Positions 17,801-27,021 of a DNA stretch of 39,399 nt are shown here, one piece after another. Position 1 is the first letter of the stretch. The number at the start of each line of letters is the position of its first letter. The DNA lies in NCBI GenBank assembly GCA_945897885.1, contig CAMDGU010000027.1, positions 1 to 39,399 on the forward strand. The letters run 5' to 3'. The notes under the pieces were generated by a model, which was not told the origin of the DNA, made no database searches, and saw only the letters and a list, made by a program, of their open reading frames with translations. The DNA comes from Chitinophaga pinensis (GTDB lineage Bacteria; Bacteroidota; Bacteroidia; NS11-12g; UBA9320). The position numbers and the translations under genes were made by a program.

Positions 17801-18628
17801 TTAGGCTCCTAGTTGAATTCGTTTGAATAGGGTAACTGTAAGTCCCTTCTCTATATCATTCAGCATTTGGCTGATTGTTTTAGAACTATCCTTAACAAAA
17901 TCTTGATTCAAAAGCGTTGAATCCTTATAGAATTTATTTAATTTTCCTAAGGCAATTTTTTCCAACATAGCCTCAGGTTTCCCTTCAGCTGCTGCTTGCG
18001 CTTTTCCAATTTCTATTTCACGGGCAATAATATCTTGCGATACATCACCTTTATCTAAAGCTACCGGTGACATAGCTGCAATCTGCATCGCAACATCTTT
18101 TCCTGCTTCTTCTACGTGACTACCTGTAATTGATAATGCTACCAAAACACCAATCTTATTTCCTGCATGTATATAAGGAACGATTAAATTTCCTTCTACC
18201 AAGTCATAAGTTGTTACATCAATTTTCTCTCCTATTTTACCAACGTAATCTAGAATTAATTCGTTGATTGATTTACTATTAATAGAAAGTTCTTTTAATG
18301 CATCAATTGAAGATGGTTTGTTGTTAAGTGCTGCTGCGGCTATATCATTGGCAAATTTTATGAAATCTTCATTTTTTGCTACGAAATCCGTTTCACAATT
18401 CAATCGGATAACCACTCCTGTTTTTTTATCAGATGAAGCTATAGCTATAACTGCTCCTTCTGCTGCTTCGCGATCAGCACGATTGGCTGACACTTTAGCT
18501 CCTTTTTTTCTTAGAAAATCGATAGCTTGTTCCATATCGCCGTTAGTTTCTTGCAAAGCTTTTTTGCAATCCATCATTCCAGCTCCTGTTGCTTTTCTTA
18601 ATTCGTTAACTGCTGCTGCTGTAATCAT
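17801..18628 (-). CDS. tsf: translation elongation factor Ts
   Basis: Nucleotide exchange factor for EF-Tu. The 275-residue protein opens with the UBA-like domain and signature AAAVNELRKATGAGMMDCKKAL, followed by the TDFV contact motif in LNCETDFVAKNEDF near 77–90 that inserts into EF-Tu. The central domains VPYIHAGNKIGVLVAL near 168–183 and AMQIAAMSPVAL near 200–211 are intact. It starts 5 bp after rpsB and is the last gene of the operon. Confidence 0.98.
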   Translation of the reverse strand: MITAAAVNELRKATGAGMMDCKKALQETNGDMEQAIDFLRKKGAKVSANRADREAAEGAVIAIASSDKKTGVVIRLNCETDFVAKNEDFIKFANDIAAAALNNKPSSIDALKELSINSKSINELILDYVGKIGEKIDVTTYDLVEGNLIVPYIHAGNKIGVLVALSITGSHVEEAGKDVAMQIAAMSPVALDKGDVSQDIIAREIEIGKAQAAAEGKPEAMLEKIALGKLNKFYKDSTLLNQDFVKDSSKTISQMLNDIEKGLTVTLFKRIQLGA

Positions 18629-18633
18629 TGGTA

Positions 18634-19377
18634 TTAAATTGTTTCTGATACTTCTGCTTTTACTTCTACTTCTTCCTTATCAGCTTTGTCTTTACGCTCC
18701 TGCATTCCTTCGATAATTGCATTCGAAAATTCACGGGTTATAAGATAAACAGATTTTGCTGCGTCATCATTAGCAGGTATTGGATAATCTACTTTTGTTG
18801 GATCACTATTGGTATCAACAATTGCAAAAATTGGAATATTTAATTTTTGAGCTTCAGCTACTGCTAAATGTTCGCGTTTTGAATCAACAATAAATAAAGC
18901 CGAAGGAATACGATTAAGGTCAGCAATTCCTCCCAATAATTTTTCAAGCTTTATTTTTTCACGATCAATCATTAATCGTTCGCGTTTTGAAATGTTTTGG
19001 TAAGTTCCATCTTGCGACATTTTTTCAAAATTTTGCATTTTTTTGATGGATTTGCGCACAGTAGCAAAATTGGTGAGCATACCACCTAACCAACGTTCAG
19101 TTACGAAAGGCATGTTAACACGCTTTGCTTCTTCAGCTACTAATTCCTTTGCTTGTTTTTTTGTAGCAACGAATAATACTTTTTTACCGGATTTAACTAT
19201 ATTTTTAATGGCGGCTTTGGCATCTTCAAGTTTTGAAACAGTTTTGTTTAAATCAATCAAATGGATACCGTTTTCTTCCATTAGTATATATGGAGCCATT
19301 TTTGGGTTCCATTTACGGGTAAGGTGACCGAAATGAACTCCGGCTTCCAATAATTCTTTTGTTGTAAGATTTGACAT
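18634..19377 (-). CDS. rpsB: 30S ribosomal protein S2
   Basis: Small-subunit protein at the 30S neck. The 247 residues include LLEAGVHFGHLTRKWNPKM near 9–27, VLFVATKKQAKELVAEEAKR near 68–87, the WLGGMLTNF block near 98–106, and ALFIVDSKREHLAVAEAQKL near 160–179. A Glu/Lys-rich tail of about 20 residues ends the protein, as in many Bacteroidota S2. It lies 15 bp after rpsI and 5 bp before tsf. Confidence 0.98.
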   Translation of the reverse strand: MSNLTTKELLEAGVHFGHLTRKWNPKMAPYILMEENGIHLIDLNKTVSKLEDAKAAIKNIVKSGKKVLFVATKKQAKELVAEEAKRVNMPFVTERWLGGMLTNFATVRKSIKKMQNFEKMSQDGTYQNISKRERLMIDREKIKLEKLLGGIADLNRIPSALFIVDSKREHLAVAEAQKLNIPIFAIVDTNSDPTKVDYPIPANDDAAKSVYLITREFSNAIIEGMQERKDKADKEEVEVKAEVSETI

Positions 19378-19392
19378 GAATTGTATAAAATA

Positions 19393-19782
19393 TTAACGTT
19401 TGCTGAACTGGAATCTCTTTCTTGCTTTTTTCTGACCTGGTTTCTTTCTTTCAACCATTCTTGAGTCACGAGTCATTAATCCGTTTGATCTTAAAAGAGG
19501 TTTGTTAGTCTCTTCGTCAACCAAAACTAATGCTTTGGCAATACCTAATCTCAATGCTTCTGCCTGACCATGGTAACCACCACCATCAATATTTGCTTTA
19601 ACATCATATTGACCTACCGCATTACAAATGGTAAAAGGTAAGTTAACATCGTATAACTGTGCTGTTGAAGGAAAATAGGAAACTATATCCTTTCCATTGA
19701 CAGTAATATTACCAGTACCTGCAGTCATATAAACTCTGGCTACGGCTGTTTTTCTTCTTCCTGAGGTGTTTAAAACTTCCAT
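19393..19782 (-). CDS. rpsI: 30S ribosomal protein S9
   Basis: 129-residue S9 whose C-terminal tail reaches the P-site tRNA. The sequence shows GRRKTAVARVYMTAGTG near 8–24, the family signature GGGYHGQAEALRLGIAKAL near 67–85, and the basic end RKKPGQKKARKRFQFSKR with the terminal Lys-Arg. Spacing to rplM is 9 bp and to rpsB 10–15 bp. Confidence 0.98.
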   Translation of the reverse strand: MEVLNTSGRRKTAVARVYMTAGTGNITVNGKDIVSYFPSTAQLYDVNLPFTICNAVGQYDVKANIDGGGYHGQAEALRLGIAKALVLVDEETNKPLLRSNGLMTRDSRMVERKKPGQKKARKRFQFSKR

Positions 19783-19791
19783 CTATATAAT

Positions 19792-20235
19792 TTAAAATTC
19801 TAAAATTTCTGGTTTCTGAGCTTGATGTGGATGCTCGTTTCCTGCATAAACAAATAGATTGTGAAATACAGCACGTCCTAATTTATTTTTAGGTAACATT
19901 CCTTTAACTGCTTTTTCAACTAAAGCTTCAGGTTTTTTGGCTAGTAAATTTTTAGCACTGGTAAAACGTTGTCCACCAGGATAACCTGAATAGGTAACGT
20001 AATCTTTAGTGGTCATTTTATCTCGGCTTAAAGCAACTTTTTCAGCATTAAGTACAATTACATTATCACCACAATCTACGTGTGGGGTAAAGTCTGGCTT
20101 GTTTTTGCCGCGGATAACCTTAGCAATTGATGAGCTTAAGCGGCCAAGGGTTTTTCCTTCGGCATCTACCACAAACCAACGCTTGTTTACCGTTGCTTTA
20201 TTGGCTGATATGGTTTTGTATGACAGTGCGTCCAT
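19792..20235 (-). CDS. rplM: 50S ribosomal protein L13
   Basis: Early-assembly large-subunit protein. The 147 residues include KRWFVVDAEGKTLGRLSSSIAKVIRGKNKPDFTPHVDCGDNV-type sequence (about 18–58) and GMLPKNKLGRAVFHNLFVYAGNEHPHQAQKP near the end, the L13 signature. It opens the rplM–rpsI–rpsB–tsf operon, with a promoter 34 bp upstream. Confidence 0.98.
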   Translation of the reverse strand: MDALSYKTISANKATVNKRWFVVDAEGKTLGRLSSSIAKVIRGKNKPDFTPHVDCGDNVIVLNAEKVALSRDKMTTKDYVTYSGYPGGQRFTSAKNLLAKKPEALVEKAVKGMLPKNKLGRAVFHNLFVYAGNEHPHQAQKPEILEF

Positions 20236-20269
20236 TACAGTATGTTTATATAAATTCTTTTAAGGGCTG

Positions 20270-20301
20270 CAAAAGTATGTATATATTTTCTAAAATTCAA
20301 G
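20270..20301 (-). promoter_or_regulatory. promoter of the rplM–rpsI–rpsB–tsf operon
   Basis: On the minus strand CTTG (20301–20298), 20 bp, then TACTTTTG (20277–20270), a full match to TAnnTTTG and a near match at -33. Leader to the rplM ATG is about 30 bases. The remaining 150 bp up to the DUF1501 stop at 20452 show no gene or strong hairpin. Confidence 0.55.
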
Positions 20302-20451
20302 ACTGATTTAAAAAGTATTTTAAAATCATTTTGACAAGCTAAAATCATTTTGAAATTTGTTAAATATTTTAGCATTAAGTATGCTTTTTTGAAACTTAAC
20401 AGAACAGTGATTTAAGCAATGTTTATGTAACTTAATAAGAAATCTAAAGGA

Positions 20452-22029
20452 CTATTTCTTTAACATTACACCATTCAATCTATTTGAACCGCTTATAACA
20501 CTGTAATAATAATTTCCTGAAGTTAAATTATGGGTTTCGTATAAAATCTCATGGGTTCCCGATGATAGAATTTTGTTTACCAAAGTACAAACTTCGTTTC
20601 CTATAGCGTCATATATTTTTACCTGAGTGAGTCCGCCCGTAGTTTGAATTTTTAAAGTAGTACTATTTTCAAATGGGTTGGGGTAATTACTAACAAATGA
20701 AATATTTGACTTTTTAATATCGGTTATACTTCCTGTTGTTTTAAAAATTGGTAAAGTATCAAAATCTTTCAGCATAACACCTGCAGCTTCATTTTTGGTA
20801 AGTCCAAACCATTGTTGCAAAACAGATGAATAAATTTGTCGGAAGTCATATTGCATATTTACATTATCAGCAGCACCCACTGTTCCCGGGATGGTTGGGT
20901 TGGATCCAATTAGTGTATTATTTACCTTGGTTCCAAAAACAAAAGATGGTCCGGCTGCACCATGATCGGTTCCTAAACTGGCATTGGAAGCTATTCTTCT
21001 TCCAAATTCAGAATAGGTCATTCCGGCTACTCTGTCGACTACACCAAGTTTTTTGCAATCATCCATAAAGGCGCTGATGCCAACTGAAACTTTGCTCCAT
21101 AAATCGGCATGGGCTCCGGTTTCAGTTCCCCCGGTAGTATTAACCTGATTAGAATGGGTATCAAATCCTCCCAAACTTACCATGTAAATTTTTGTTTTTA
21201 ACCCTCCTGCTATCAATCTTGCTACAATTTTTAATTGGTCGGATAATGAATTACCCGTGGTAGCATACATTGTAGATTTTGTGGTTACGGCATTGTAAGC
21301 AGTTTTTATACTATCCGCATACTTGTCAGTCTGTTGGGCTACCAATCTAACATAGGCTAATTCTTTTTCAGCAGGTGTAGTAGGATTTGGATTTACAACG
21401 CTATCAGCAAAATTGTAAAAACTGGTAGGATTACTAATGGCCATTCCCATGTTAACTTCCGGGCCTTGCAATGCTTGAGAAACTACTCCACCAATGGAAA
21501 TGGCAAGTGGGTCAGGCATATCTGTATTTGGATAATTATTTGGAAATCCGGGATAAGCATCGTCCAAATATCTCCCTAACCATCCTGAATTAATGATTTG
21601 GTTACTATCTGATGCACTTAGCCAAATGTCGGTGGCTCTGAAGTGAGAAAAATTTGGACTTGGATAACCAACGGCCTGTATCACATTCAAACTGCTTTCA
21701 TTATTAAAAAGATTCAGCATTCCCGTCATTGCAGGGTGTAAACCTGTTTTTTCATAGCCTTTTAATTTGAGAACCTTGGTGTCTTGAATCATAATATTAG
21801 AGCGGGCCGCGGTAAGGTTGGTATATTGGTCTAAAGGAATCAATGTATTCAATCCGTCATTTCCTCCATTCAGTTGCACCAATACTAAAACTTTATCATT
21901 AAGGGCTGCTTTTGCTGCAAGTAATCGCAATAGCGGCGAATTTGCGTAACTGCGAAATGTAAGCCCATTAATAAAAACAGGTAAAAGTGAGGCAGCGGCT
22001 GTGCGTTTTATAAATGATTTTCTTTTCAT
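20452..22029 (-). CDS. DUF1501 family secreted protein with T9SS type A sorting domain
   Basis: 525-residue secreted protein. A basic N-terminus with hydrophobic stretch (MKRKSFIKRTAAASLLPVFI) forms the export signal. The DUF1501 domain (about 45–420) shows VLVQLNGGNDGLNTLIPL near 50–67, GLHPAM near 97, GGFDTHSNQ near 287, YSEFGRRI near 335 and GTDHGAAGPSFVFG near 350. DUF1501 belongs with the alkaline-phosphatase/sulfatase superfamily; substrate is unknown. The last ~80 residues (SNYPNPFENSTT, KIYDAIGNEV, SGNYYYSVISG) are a type A T9SS sorting domain. It starts 18 bp after the DUF1800 gene, its usual partner. Confidence 0.9.
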   Translation of the reverse strand: MKRKSFIKRTAAASLLPVFINGLTFRSYANSPLLRLLAAKAALNDKVLVLVQLNGGNDGLNTLIPLDQYTNLTAARSNIMIQDTKVLKLKGYEKTGLHPAMTGMLNLFNNESSLNVIQAVGYPSPNFSHFRATDIWLSASDSNQIINSGWLGRYLDDAYPGFPNNYPNTDMPDPLAISIGGVVSQALQGPEVNMGMAISNPTSFYNFADSVVNPNPTTPAEKELAYVRLVAQQTDKYADSIKTAYNAVTTKSTMYATTGNSLSDQLKIVARLIAGGLKTKIYMVSLGGFDTHSNQVNTTGGTETGAHADLWSKVSVGISAFMDDCKKLGVVDRVAGMTYSEFGRRIASNASLGTDHGAAGPSFVFGTKVNNTLIGSNPTIPGTVGAADNVNMQYDFRQIYSSVLQQWFGLTKNEAAGVMLKDFDTLPIFKTTGSITDIKKSNISFVSNYPNPFENSTTLKIQTTGGLTQVKIYDAIGNEVCTLVNKILSSGTHEILYETHNLTSGNYYYSVISGSNRLNGVMLKK

Positions 22030-22047
22030 TTCTCTGTCTTTTAAGTT

Positions 22048-23712
22048 TTAGTTAAGTTGATATTCGGCTAAGTTAAGAATGTAAGATAATGCCAGTTTTA
22101 GCTGATTGGTGCAATAGTTTTTGTTTATTGTATCGTTGTTGTTTGCTACATAAGCATTCCAAGCATCTGTCCAATAATAATCACTACTTTGCCCGTTTAA
22201 TAGTGTCGATTTTAAAATTGGTTTAACGGTAGAATCAGCGCTCATTGGAAGCAATAAGAGCAAAAGGTTGTCGATTAATTTATTTGGGTCGGAGGCATTA
22301 GGAATTTTAGCTGTGAAAGCTAAAACATCAACGATAAGTTTAAAACTACCTTTGCTATACCCTGAAGTAAGCAATTGGGTAGCTAACGCCATGCGCTTAG
22401 GCAATGTATCTGAGTTTATCCAAATTTCAAAATACTGTGGTTCTTGGTAATATGCCGGCCAACCGGCTACGTTTGGAGGATCTCCAATATCTTGCTGCAT
22501 TATTGCGGCAGCCGATTGCAGGTAGGCCCAATGATTAAATAGGTTTACATAATCTGAAGTTGGTGGAAATGCAATTTGAAACTGGCGGCAAAATCCCACT
22601 GTAAAATCAAGGGGCGACTTAATATCACATGACATGCTTAATGAATCATAAAAGTGTTGACTTTTTAAAAGCGCTGCTAATACAGGCTTAATCTCATAAT
22701 TATTATTTCTGAAAATAGTAGCTAATGGTTCAATAACGTTGGTTTCTACAGTAGCATCAATATCATAATATACAAACCAGCGATAGAGTTTACAGCAAAT
22801 AAATTTTGCTAATTCATTTTGTTGAAATAGCATCGTTATTAACTCATCTGTTTCATTTGCACCTGTAGCTCCCGATTTACCGCTAATAAAGGTGTTGTTA
22901 TAAAATGATGAAAATTGTTTGTTTCCTGTATCATGTTTGGTTGAGTCAAAATAGGAAGAAAAGTTTAGGTTATTAACCCGCCAACCGGTTAATACCTTTG
23001 CGGCAGCTTTCACATCATCCTCAGTGTATTTACTGTCTTTTCCTTTTCCCATGGTGAAAAGTTCCTGCAGCTCACGGGCGTAGTTTTCATCAGGTGCCGT
23101 TTTTGTGTTTAAATATCCATTGAGGTAACGCAACATTCCCGGGTCAATCGTCATATCTTTGACAAAAGTTTTAAAATTTCCTAGAGCATGCTGACGACAA
23201 AGCACATTGTTTTTATAAAAGTAATGCTCTACCTGGATGGTATCTGATTCGGTGGCAAAATGATTATGCCAAAACAAAACCATTTTTTCAAGAATCGTGC
23301 TATCTTGATTTATCATTAAGCCTGTCCACCAGTTTTTTACAGACCTACGGCGTTGAAATGAGTAATTAGGGCTAATAGGTGAATTAACCCAAGTTTGACC
23401 AGCTGGAACATCAGGGTCAGTTGCTGTTCCTGAATTATAAGCATTCACGGGTGGTGAAGGTTGAGTCGTTGAGACATTTAGTAAAGCGTCAACAGCATTG
23501 TTCATGCTCATGGCCTTAAAAGTATCAAGCTCCGATTGCTTTACACCGAATAAGGTTCTTCTTAACAGATGAAGGACTTGAGCATTGCCCCAATTGCCTG
23601 AATATGGTGTTAAACCTGTTGTAGGTGTTTGGCCCAACCCGCGGCCTTTCCCAGCAGGGGAAGGGGCTAACGCTGTGGATGTTAATTGATGGAGAAAATC
23701 CCGTCTATGCAT
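22048..23712 (-). CDS. DUF1800 family protein
   Basis: 554-residue protein of the DUF1800 family, typically encoded next to DUF1501. It shows the family opening HLLRRTLFGVKQSELDTF near 49–66, MVLFWHNHFATE near 142–153, RQHALGNFKTFVKDMTIDPGMLRYL near 170–195, NENYARELQELFTMG-type sequence near 209–222 and PPNVAGWPAYYQEP near 417–430. The N-terminus MHRRDFLHQLTSTAL has a twin-arginine-like RRDFL, but residues 16–27 (APSPAGKGRGLG) come from a dispersed palindromic repeat, so the export signal looks interrupted. There is no C-terminal sorting domain, unlike its partner. Function unknown; probably acts with DUF1501. Confidence 0.88.
   Translation of the reverse strand: MHRRDFLHQLTSTALAPSPAGKGRGLGQTPTTGLTPYSGNWGNAQVLHLLRRTLFGVKQSELDTFKAMSMNNAVDALLNVSTTQPSPPVNAYNSGTATDPDVPAGQTWVNSPISPNYSFQRRRSVKNWWTGLMINQDSTILEKMVLFWHNHFATESDTIQVEHYFYKNNVLCRQHALGNFKTFVKDMTIDPGMLRYLNGYLNTKTAPDENYARELQELFTMGKGKDSKYTEDDVKAAAKVLTGWRVNNLNFSSYFDSTKHDTGNKQFSSFYNNTFISGKSGATGANETDELITMLFQQNELAKFICCKLYRWFVYYDIDATVETNVIEPLATIFRNNNYEIKPVLAALLKSQHFYDSLSMSCDIKSPLDFTVGFCRQFQIAFPPTSDYVNLFNHWAYLQSAAAIMQQDIGDPPNVAGWPAYYQEPQYFEIWINSDTLPKRMALATQLLTSGYSKGSFKLIVDVLAFTAKIPNASDPNKLIDNLLLLLLPMSADSTVKPILKSTLLNGQSSDYYWTDAWNAYVANNNDTINKNYCTNQLKLALSYILNLAEYQLN
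23632..23667 (-). repeat. dispersed palindromic repeat inside the DUF1800 coding region
   Basis: A GC-rich, imperfect palindrome in AT-rich surroundings. On the coding strand CCCCTTCCCCTGCTGGGAAA continues into GGCCGCGGGTTGGGC. This resembles a short extragenic repeat I have seen in many Bacteroidota genomes. It is read in frame as APSPAGKGRGLG. Only one copy lies in this window. Confidence 0.55.
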
Positions 23713-23735
23713 TGGAATAAGTTTTTATAATCAGA

Positions 23736-23743
23736 CAAATCTA
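23736..23743 (-). promoter_or_regulatory. -7 element upstream of DUF1800–DUF1501
   Basis: Minus-strand TAGATTTG fits TAnnTTTG, 23 bp before the DUF1800 ATG; no clear -33 partner. Confidence 0.4.
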
Positions 23744-23827
23744 ATTTTATTTTTATTCCTTGGACAGAAAAATTTAAAATTCCTTTACAAATTTTACATT
23801 GTTAAAATAAGGTGATTATGTTAGTGA

Positions 23828-24415
23828 TTAATTTCCCTTAGCTGCATCATAGCCAACATTACGGCTACCATCAATATATTGGGTAACGAATGCATTTGTA
23901 ATTCCAAGTTTTTTTATATTGTCAGCAAACTTAATCGCCTCCTCTGCTGAATTGAAATTTCCAATTAAGTAAGCATTTCCACCTGTATAATTCTCTGTTC
24001 TTAAACCTTTGCCTGTATTAAATGTGCTCCGCAAATCAAGTTTGTTAAAATTACCAATTTGGACGGAATAAACAGTGCCTTGGGAAGGAACCTGTCCGCA
24101 ATCAATGGATGATTTTTCGAACTCATCAATAGTTTGCTCACTTTCGGCAATAATATTTTTTAAGGAATCTACTTTGCTCCATTCTGTTGATAACTGATTT
24201 CTTAATGACTCCAGTTCTGTTTCCATAACAGCTATTTTCTTTTCGTTCTTTACCTTCACATCTTTATACAATTCAGGATTTTTTTTGTAAGCTTTTATTT
24301 CTTTTTTTAAAGCTTTTTTTTCTGCAACGGTAAGCTCTTCCTGAGCAAAAGATGATGAGATAGCTATGAAAAAAGCTGCAATTAATATCAGGATTTTTAA
24401 ATATTTGGTTTTCAT
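23828..24415 (-). CDS. secreted coiled-coil protein with SPOR-like C-terminus
   Basis: 195 residues from ATG 24415, chosen because it gives a clean signal peptide (MKTKYLKILILIAAFFIAIS, cleavage after SFA). The upstream ATG at 24457 would add 14 polar residues in front of it. A charged helical coiled coil follows (about 25–105, EKKALKKEIKAYKKNPELYK, then KKIAVMETELESLRNQLS), then a domain YSVQIGNFNKLDLRSTF…YLIGNFNSAEEAIKFADNIKKLGI (about 115–185) resembling SPOR, which binds denuded glycan strands of septal peptidoglycan. Proteins of this type are often labelled ezrin/radixin/moesin-like in Bacteroidota because of the coiled coil. A cell-envelope role is inference. Single-gene unit. Confidence 0.65.
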   Translation of the reverse strand: MKTKYLKILILIAAFFIAISSSFAQEELTVAEKKALKKEIKAYKKNPELYKDVKVKNEKKIAVMETELESLRNQLSTEWSKVDSLKNIIAESEQTIDEFEKSSIDCGQVPSQGTVYSVQIGNFNKLDLRSTFNTGKGLRTENYTGGNAYLIGNFNSAEEAIKFADNIKKLGITNAFVTQYIDGSRNVGYDAAKGN

Positions 24416-24595
24416 TTTAGTTTTGAAATTTGGTAAAATCAAATTACACTCTTTCATCTGAGGTTTAAAAGGCTATTCGCTGAATAATAACCACTTACTG
24501 TAAGTTAATTAGTACACCGTATAAATTATTCATTTAACTGAATAAATAGTATGACCAAAATCAGAAAATCTAATTCTCAAAATCTTTAAAATAAC

Positions 24596-24603
24596 TATCT
24601 TTG
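24596..24603 (+). promoter_or_regulatory. -7 element next to the fumC start
   Basis: TATCTTTG fits TAnnTTTG and ends 7 bp before the fumC ATG, implying a leaderless or very short-leader mRNA. No TTTG at the -33 distance. Confidence 0.5.
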
Positions 24604-24610
24604 CAACACT

Positions 24611-26035
24611 ATGAACAGCAGTATAAATTCAGCAAATTTCAGGGTAGAAAAAGATACGATGGGTGAGGTGAAAGTGCCTGCCGATAAGTATTGGGGAGCG
24701 CAAACCGAGCGCTCAAGAAACAACTTTAAAATAGGGGCGGAAGGAAGCATGCCTATTGAAATAATTAGAGCATTTGCGGTTCTTAAAAAATGTGCTGCAT
24801 TAGCTAATTTTCAATTAGGTAAATTATCAAAAGAAAAATGCGATTTGATAGCCCTGGTTTGCGATGAAATAAATGCCGGTAAATTGGACGAACAGTTTCC
24901 ATTGGTGATATGGCAAACCGGTTCAGGAACTCAAAGTAATATGAATATGAACGAGGTTATAGCTAATCGTGCACATGTTATTAGCGGAGGAAGCTTAAAT
25001 GACGAAAAGAAAATTTTGCATCCAAATGATGATGTAAATAAATCGCAATCGAGCAATGATACGTATCCAACAGCAATGAGTATCGCAGTTTATAAGCAAG
25101 TTGTAGATTATACATTGCCCGGTATGCAGGCTTTAAAGACAACAATAAAGCATAAGGCCCGTGATTTTAAAAATATTGTAAAAATTGGCCGCACCCACTT
25201 GATGGATGCCACTCCACTAACTCTTGGACAAGAGTTTAGCGGTTATACTCAACAACTAAAAATGAGTTTAAGAGCCATTAATAATGCGCTGCCGGTAGCT
25301 GCCGAACTAGCTTTGGGCGGAACTGCTGTAGGCACAGGATTAAATGCTCCTGAAGGTTATGATAGGTTAGTAGCCAAACTTATTGCTGAAGAAACTGAAT
25401 TACCTTTTGTAACTGCTCCTAATAAATTTGAAGCTTTGGCAGCGCATGATGCCATGGTAGAAATACACGGTGCTTTAAAACGTGCAGCGGTTAGTTGTAT
25501 GAAAATAGCCAACGATATTCGTTTGCTAAGTTCAGGCCCTCGCAGTGGTATTGGCGAAATTTTTATACCGGAAAATGAGCCGGGTAGCAGTATAATGCCC
25601 GGTAAAGTAAATCCTACTCAATGTGAAGCCTTAACCATGGTTTGTGCACAAATTATGGGAAATGATGTGGCAGTTTCAATAGGTGGTAGTAACGGTCATT
25701 TTGAATTAAATGTATTTAAACCAATGATTGCCTATAATGTTTTGCAATCTGCGAGATTATTAGGACAAGCTTGTTTGTCATTTAATGATAATTGTGCTGT
25801 GGGAATAGAGCCAAATTATGCAGAAATTAAAAACAAAGTAGAAAACTCCTTGATGCTGGTAACGGCACTTAATACCCATATTGGATATGATAATGCAGCC
25901 AAAATTGCTAAAAAAGCTCATAATGAAAACTTATCTCTTCGCGATGCGGCCTTAAGTTTAGGTTTGTTAACCAACGATCAGTTTGATGCATGGGTAAAAC
26001 CAGAAGATATGGTTGGTAAGGTTGAAGTGGAATAA
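24611..26035 (+). CDS. fumC: class II fumarate hydratase
   Basis: Reversible hydration of fumarate to malate in the TCA cycle; an oxygen-stable, iron-independent tetramer. The 474-residue protein shows [17 protein letters not shown] near 27–43, [16 protein letters not shown] near 102–117, [17 protein letters not shown] near 136–152 with the substrate-binding [23 protein letters not shown] near 194–213 and the superfamily signature [15 protein letters not shown] near 323–337. The [10 protein letters not shown] form is typical of FumC over aspartase. Length is normal. Single-gene unit. Confidence 0.97.
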   Translation: MNSSINSANFRVEKDTMGEVKVPADKYWGAQTERSRNNFKIGAEGSMPIEIIRAFAVLKKCAALANFQLGKLSKEKCDLIALVCDEINAGKLDEQFPLVIWQTGSGTQSNMNMNEVIANRAHVISGGSLNDEKKILHPNDDVNKSQSSNDTYPTAMSIAVYKQVVDYTLPGMQALKTTIKHKARDFKNIVKIGRTHLMDATPLTLGQEFSGYTQQLKMSLRAINNALPVAAELALGGTAVGTGLNAPEGYDRLVAKLIAEETELPFVTAPNKFEALAAHDAMVEIHGALKRAAVSCMKIANDIRLLSSGPRSGIGEIFIPENEPGSSIMPGKVNPTQCEALTMVCAQIMGNDVAVSIGGSNGHFELNVFKPMIAYNVLQSARLLGQACLSFNDNCAVGIEPNYAEIKNKVENSLMLVTALNTHIGYDNAAKIAKKAHNENLSLRDAALSLGLLTNDQFDAWVKPEDMVGKVEVE

Positions 26036-26108
26036 GCTTACCATAGTTAGTTAACTTGTTTATACCATCCATATTGCACTACCATTTTTGTTAAGAGGTG
26101 GATAAAGT

Positions 26109-26156
26109 TTTGAAACTCTATTATCAGTGGTGCTATTTTTGTATGTATTATCTTTG
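26109..26156 (+). promoter_or_regulatory. promoter region of the L,D-transpeptidase gene
   Basis: TTTG at 26109–26112, 21 bp, then TATTTTTG at 26134–26141. A second full -7 match, TATCTTTG, lies at 26149–26156, 20 bp before the ATG. Two alternative start points are possible. Confidence 0.5.
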
Positions 26157-26176
26157 AAAATATTATAAAACACTCC

Positions 26177-26959
26177 ATGCTCAAAAAAAATGTATTTATC
26201 CTTTTGGTTATAATTGGGTTTGGTATTACCTCATTTATGATGCATCAGGTTCATTATTTTGGTGATGAGGATTTTAAAAGAGGGCAATTAAATAATACCC
26301 GTGTTTTAAGTGCTTACCAGGAAAGAATTGATAGCATTGACCAATGGTTGCTATCCAAAAATCTTTCTATTGCAAATTATGAAATACTAATTAGGGCATT
26401 CAAAAAAGAAGATTTAGTAGAAATGTGGGTGAAAAATTATGACACAGATACTTTTGCCTTATTTAAGACCTATCGTATATGCTCATCATCGGGTTTGCCT
26501 GGTCCTAAACGTCGCCGTGGTGACCATCAAATTCCCGAAGGTGTTTATTACATTAATGAATTTAATCCTTCAAGTAATTATCACCTTTCTCTTGGTATTA
26601 ATTATCCCAATAAGTCAGACAGCATTTTGGGTGAAAAAGGGAATTGGGGAGATGATATTTATATTCATGGCGGTTGTGAATCTGTGGGGTGCCTGCCAAT
26701 AACCACCCGAAGAATAAAGGAATTTTATGTAATGGCATTGCAGGCTCGCTATTTTGGCCAGAAAAGGATTCCCGTGCTTATTTTTCCTTGTAAACTTACA
26801 AACTATAATTACAAACAATTATCAAAAAGCCACAATAATCAAAAGTTAACTAAATTTTGGGTCAGTTTACGGTCACTATACAGTTATTTTGAGAGTTTCC
26901 ATTCCTTACCTAACATGCGTATTGAAGAAAATGGCAATTATTATTTTTATGCTAAATAA
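26177..26959 (+). CDS. L,D-transpeptidase (YkuD-type) family protein
   Basis: 260-residue exported protein with an N-terminal membrane anchor or signal (about 3–22). The catalytic YkuD-type domain shows LRPIVY-adjacent PEGVYYINEFNP near 117–128 and the active-site block IHGGCESVGCLPIT with His164 and catalytic Cys172. Such enzymes make 3-3 peptide cross-links or attach proteins to peptidoglycan; the shorter YafK-like branch, which this resembles by length and by the GDHQIPEG motif, can instead cut such links. A C-terminal extension of about 60 residues is unassigned. Which reaction applies is not decidable here. It converges on ccmB. Confidence 0.82.
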   Translation: MLKKNVFILLVIIGFGITSFMMHQVHYFGDEDFKRGQLNNTRVLSAYQERIDSIDQWLLSKNLSIANYEILIRAFKKEDLVEMWVKNYDTDTFALFKTYRICSSSGLPGPKRRRGDHQIPEGVYYINEFNPSSNYHLSLGINYPNKSDSILGEKGNWGDDIYIHGGCESVGCLPITTRRIKEFYVMALQARYFGQKRIPVLIFPCKLTNYNYKQLSKSHNNQKLTKFWVSLRSLYSYFESFHSLPNMRIEENGNYYFYAK

Positions 26960-27021
26960 TAAGTTTTTAAAAAGGCGCACTTTGTGAGATTCAAAGTACC
27001 AAGTTAAACATTCAAAAAATC

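Noticed and set aside
16353-20235. A new system formed by the LysE-like gene with the translation operon
   Set aside because: The genes are convergent and the ribosomal block is a standard conserved operon; the contact is a stop-codon overlap only.
20236-20451. Possible small RNA or riboswitch in the gap upstream of rplM
   Set aside because: Apart from the promoter I see only A/T-rich sequence with short direct similarities (AAAATCATTTTGA-like); no stable stem.
26960-27021. Small hairpin ACTTTG…CAAAGT between the L,D-transpeptidase and ccmB
   Set aside because: Only six pairs and no T-tract in either direction; not convincing as a terminator.
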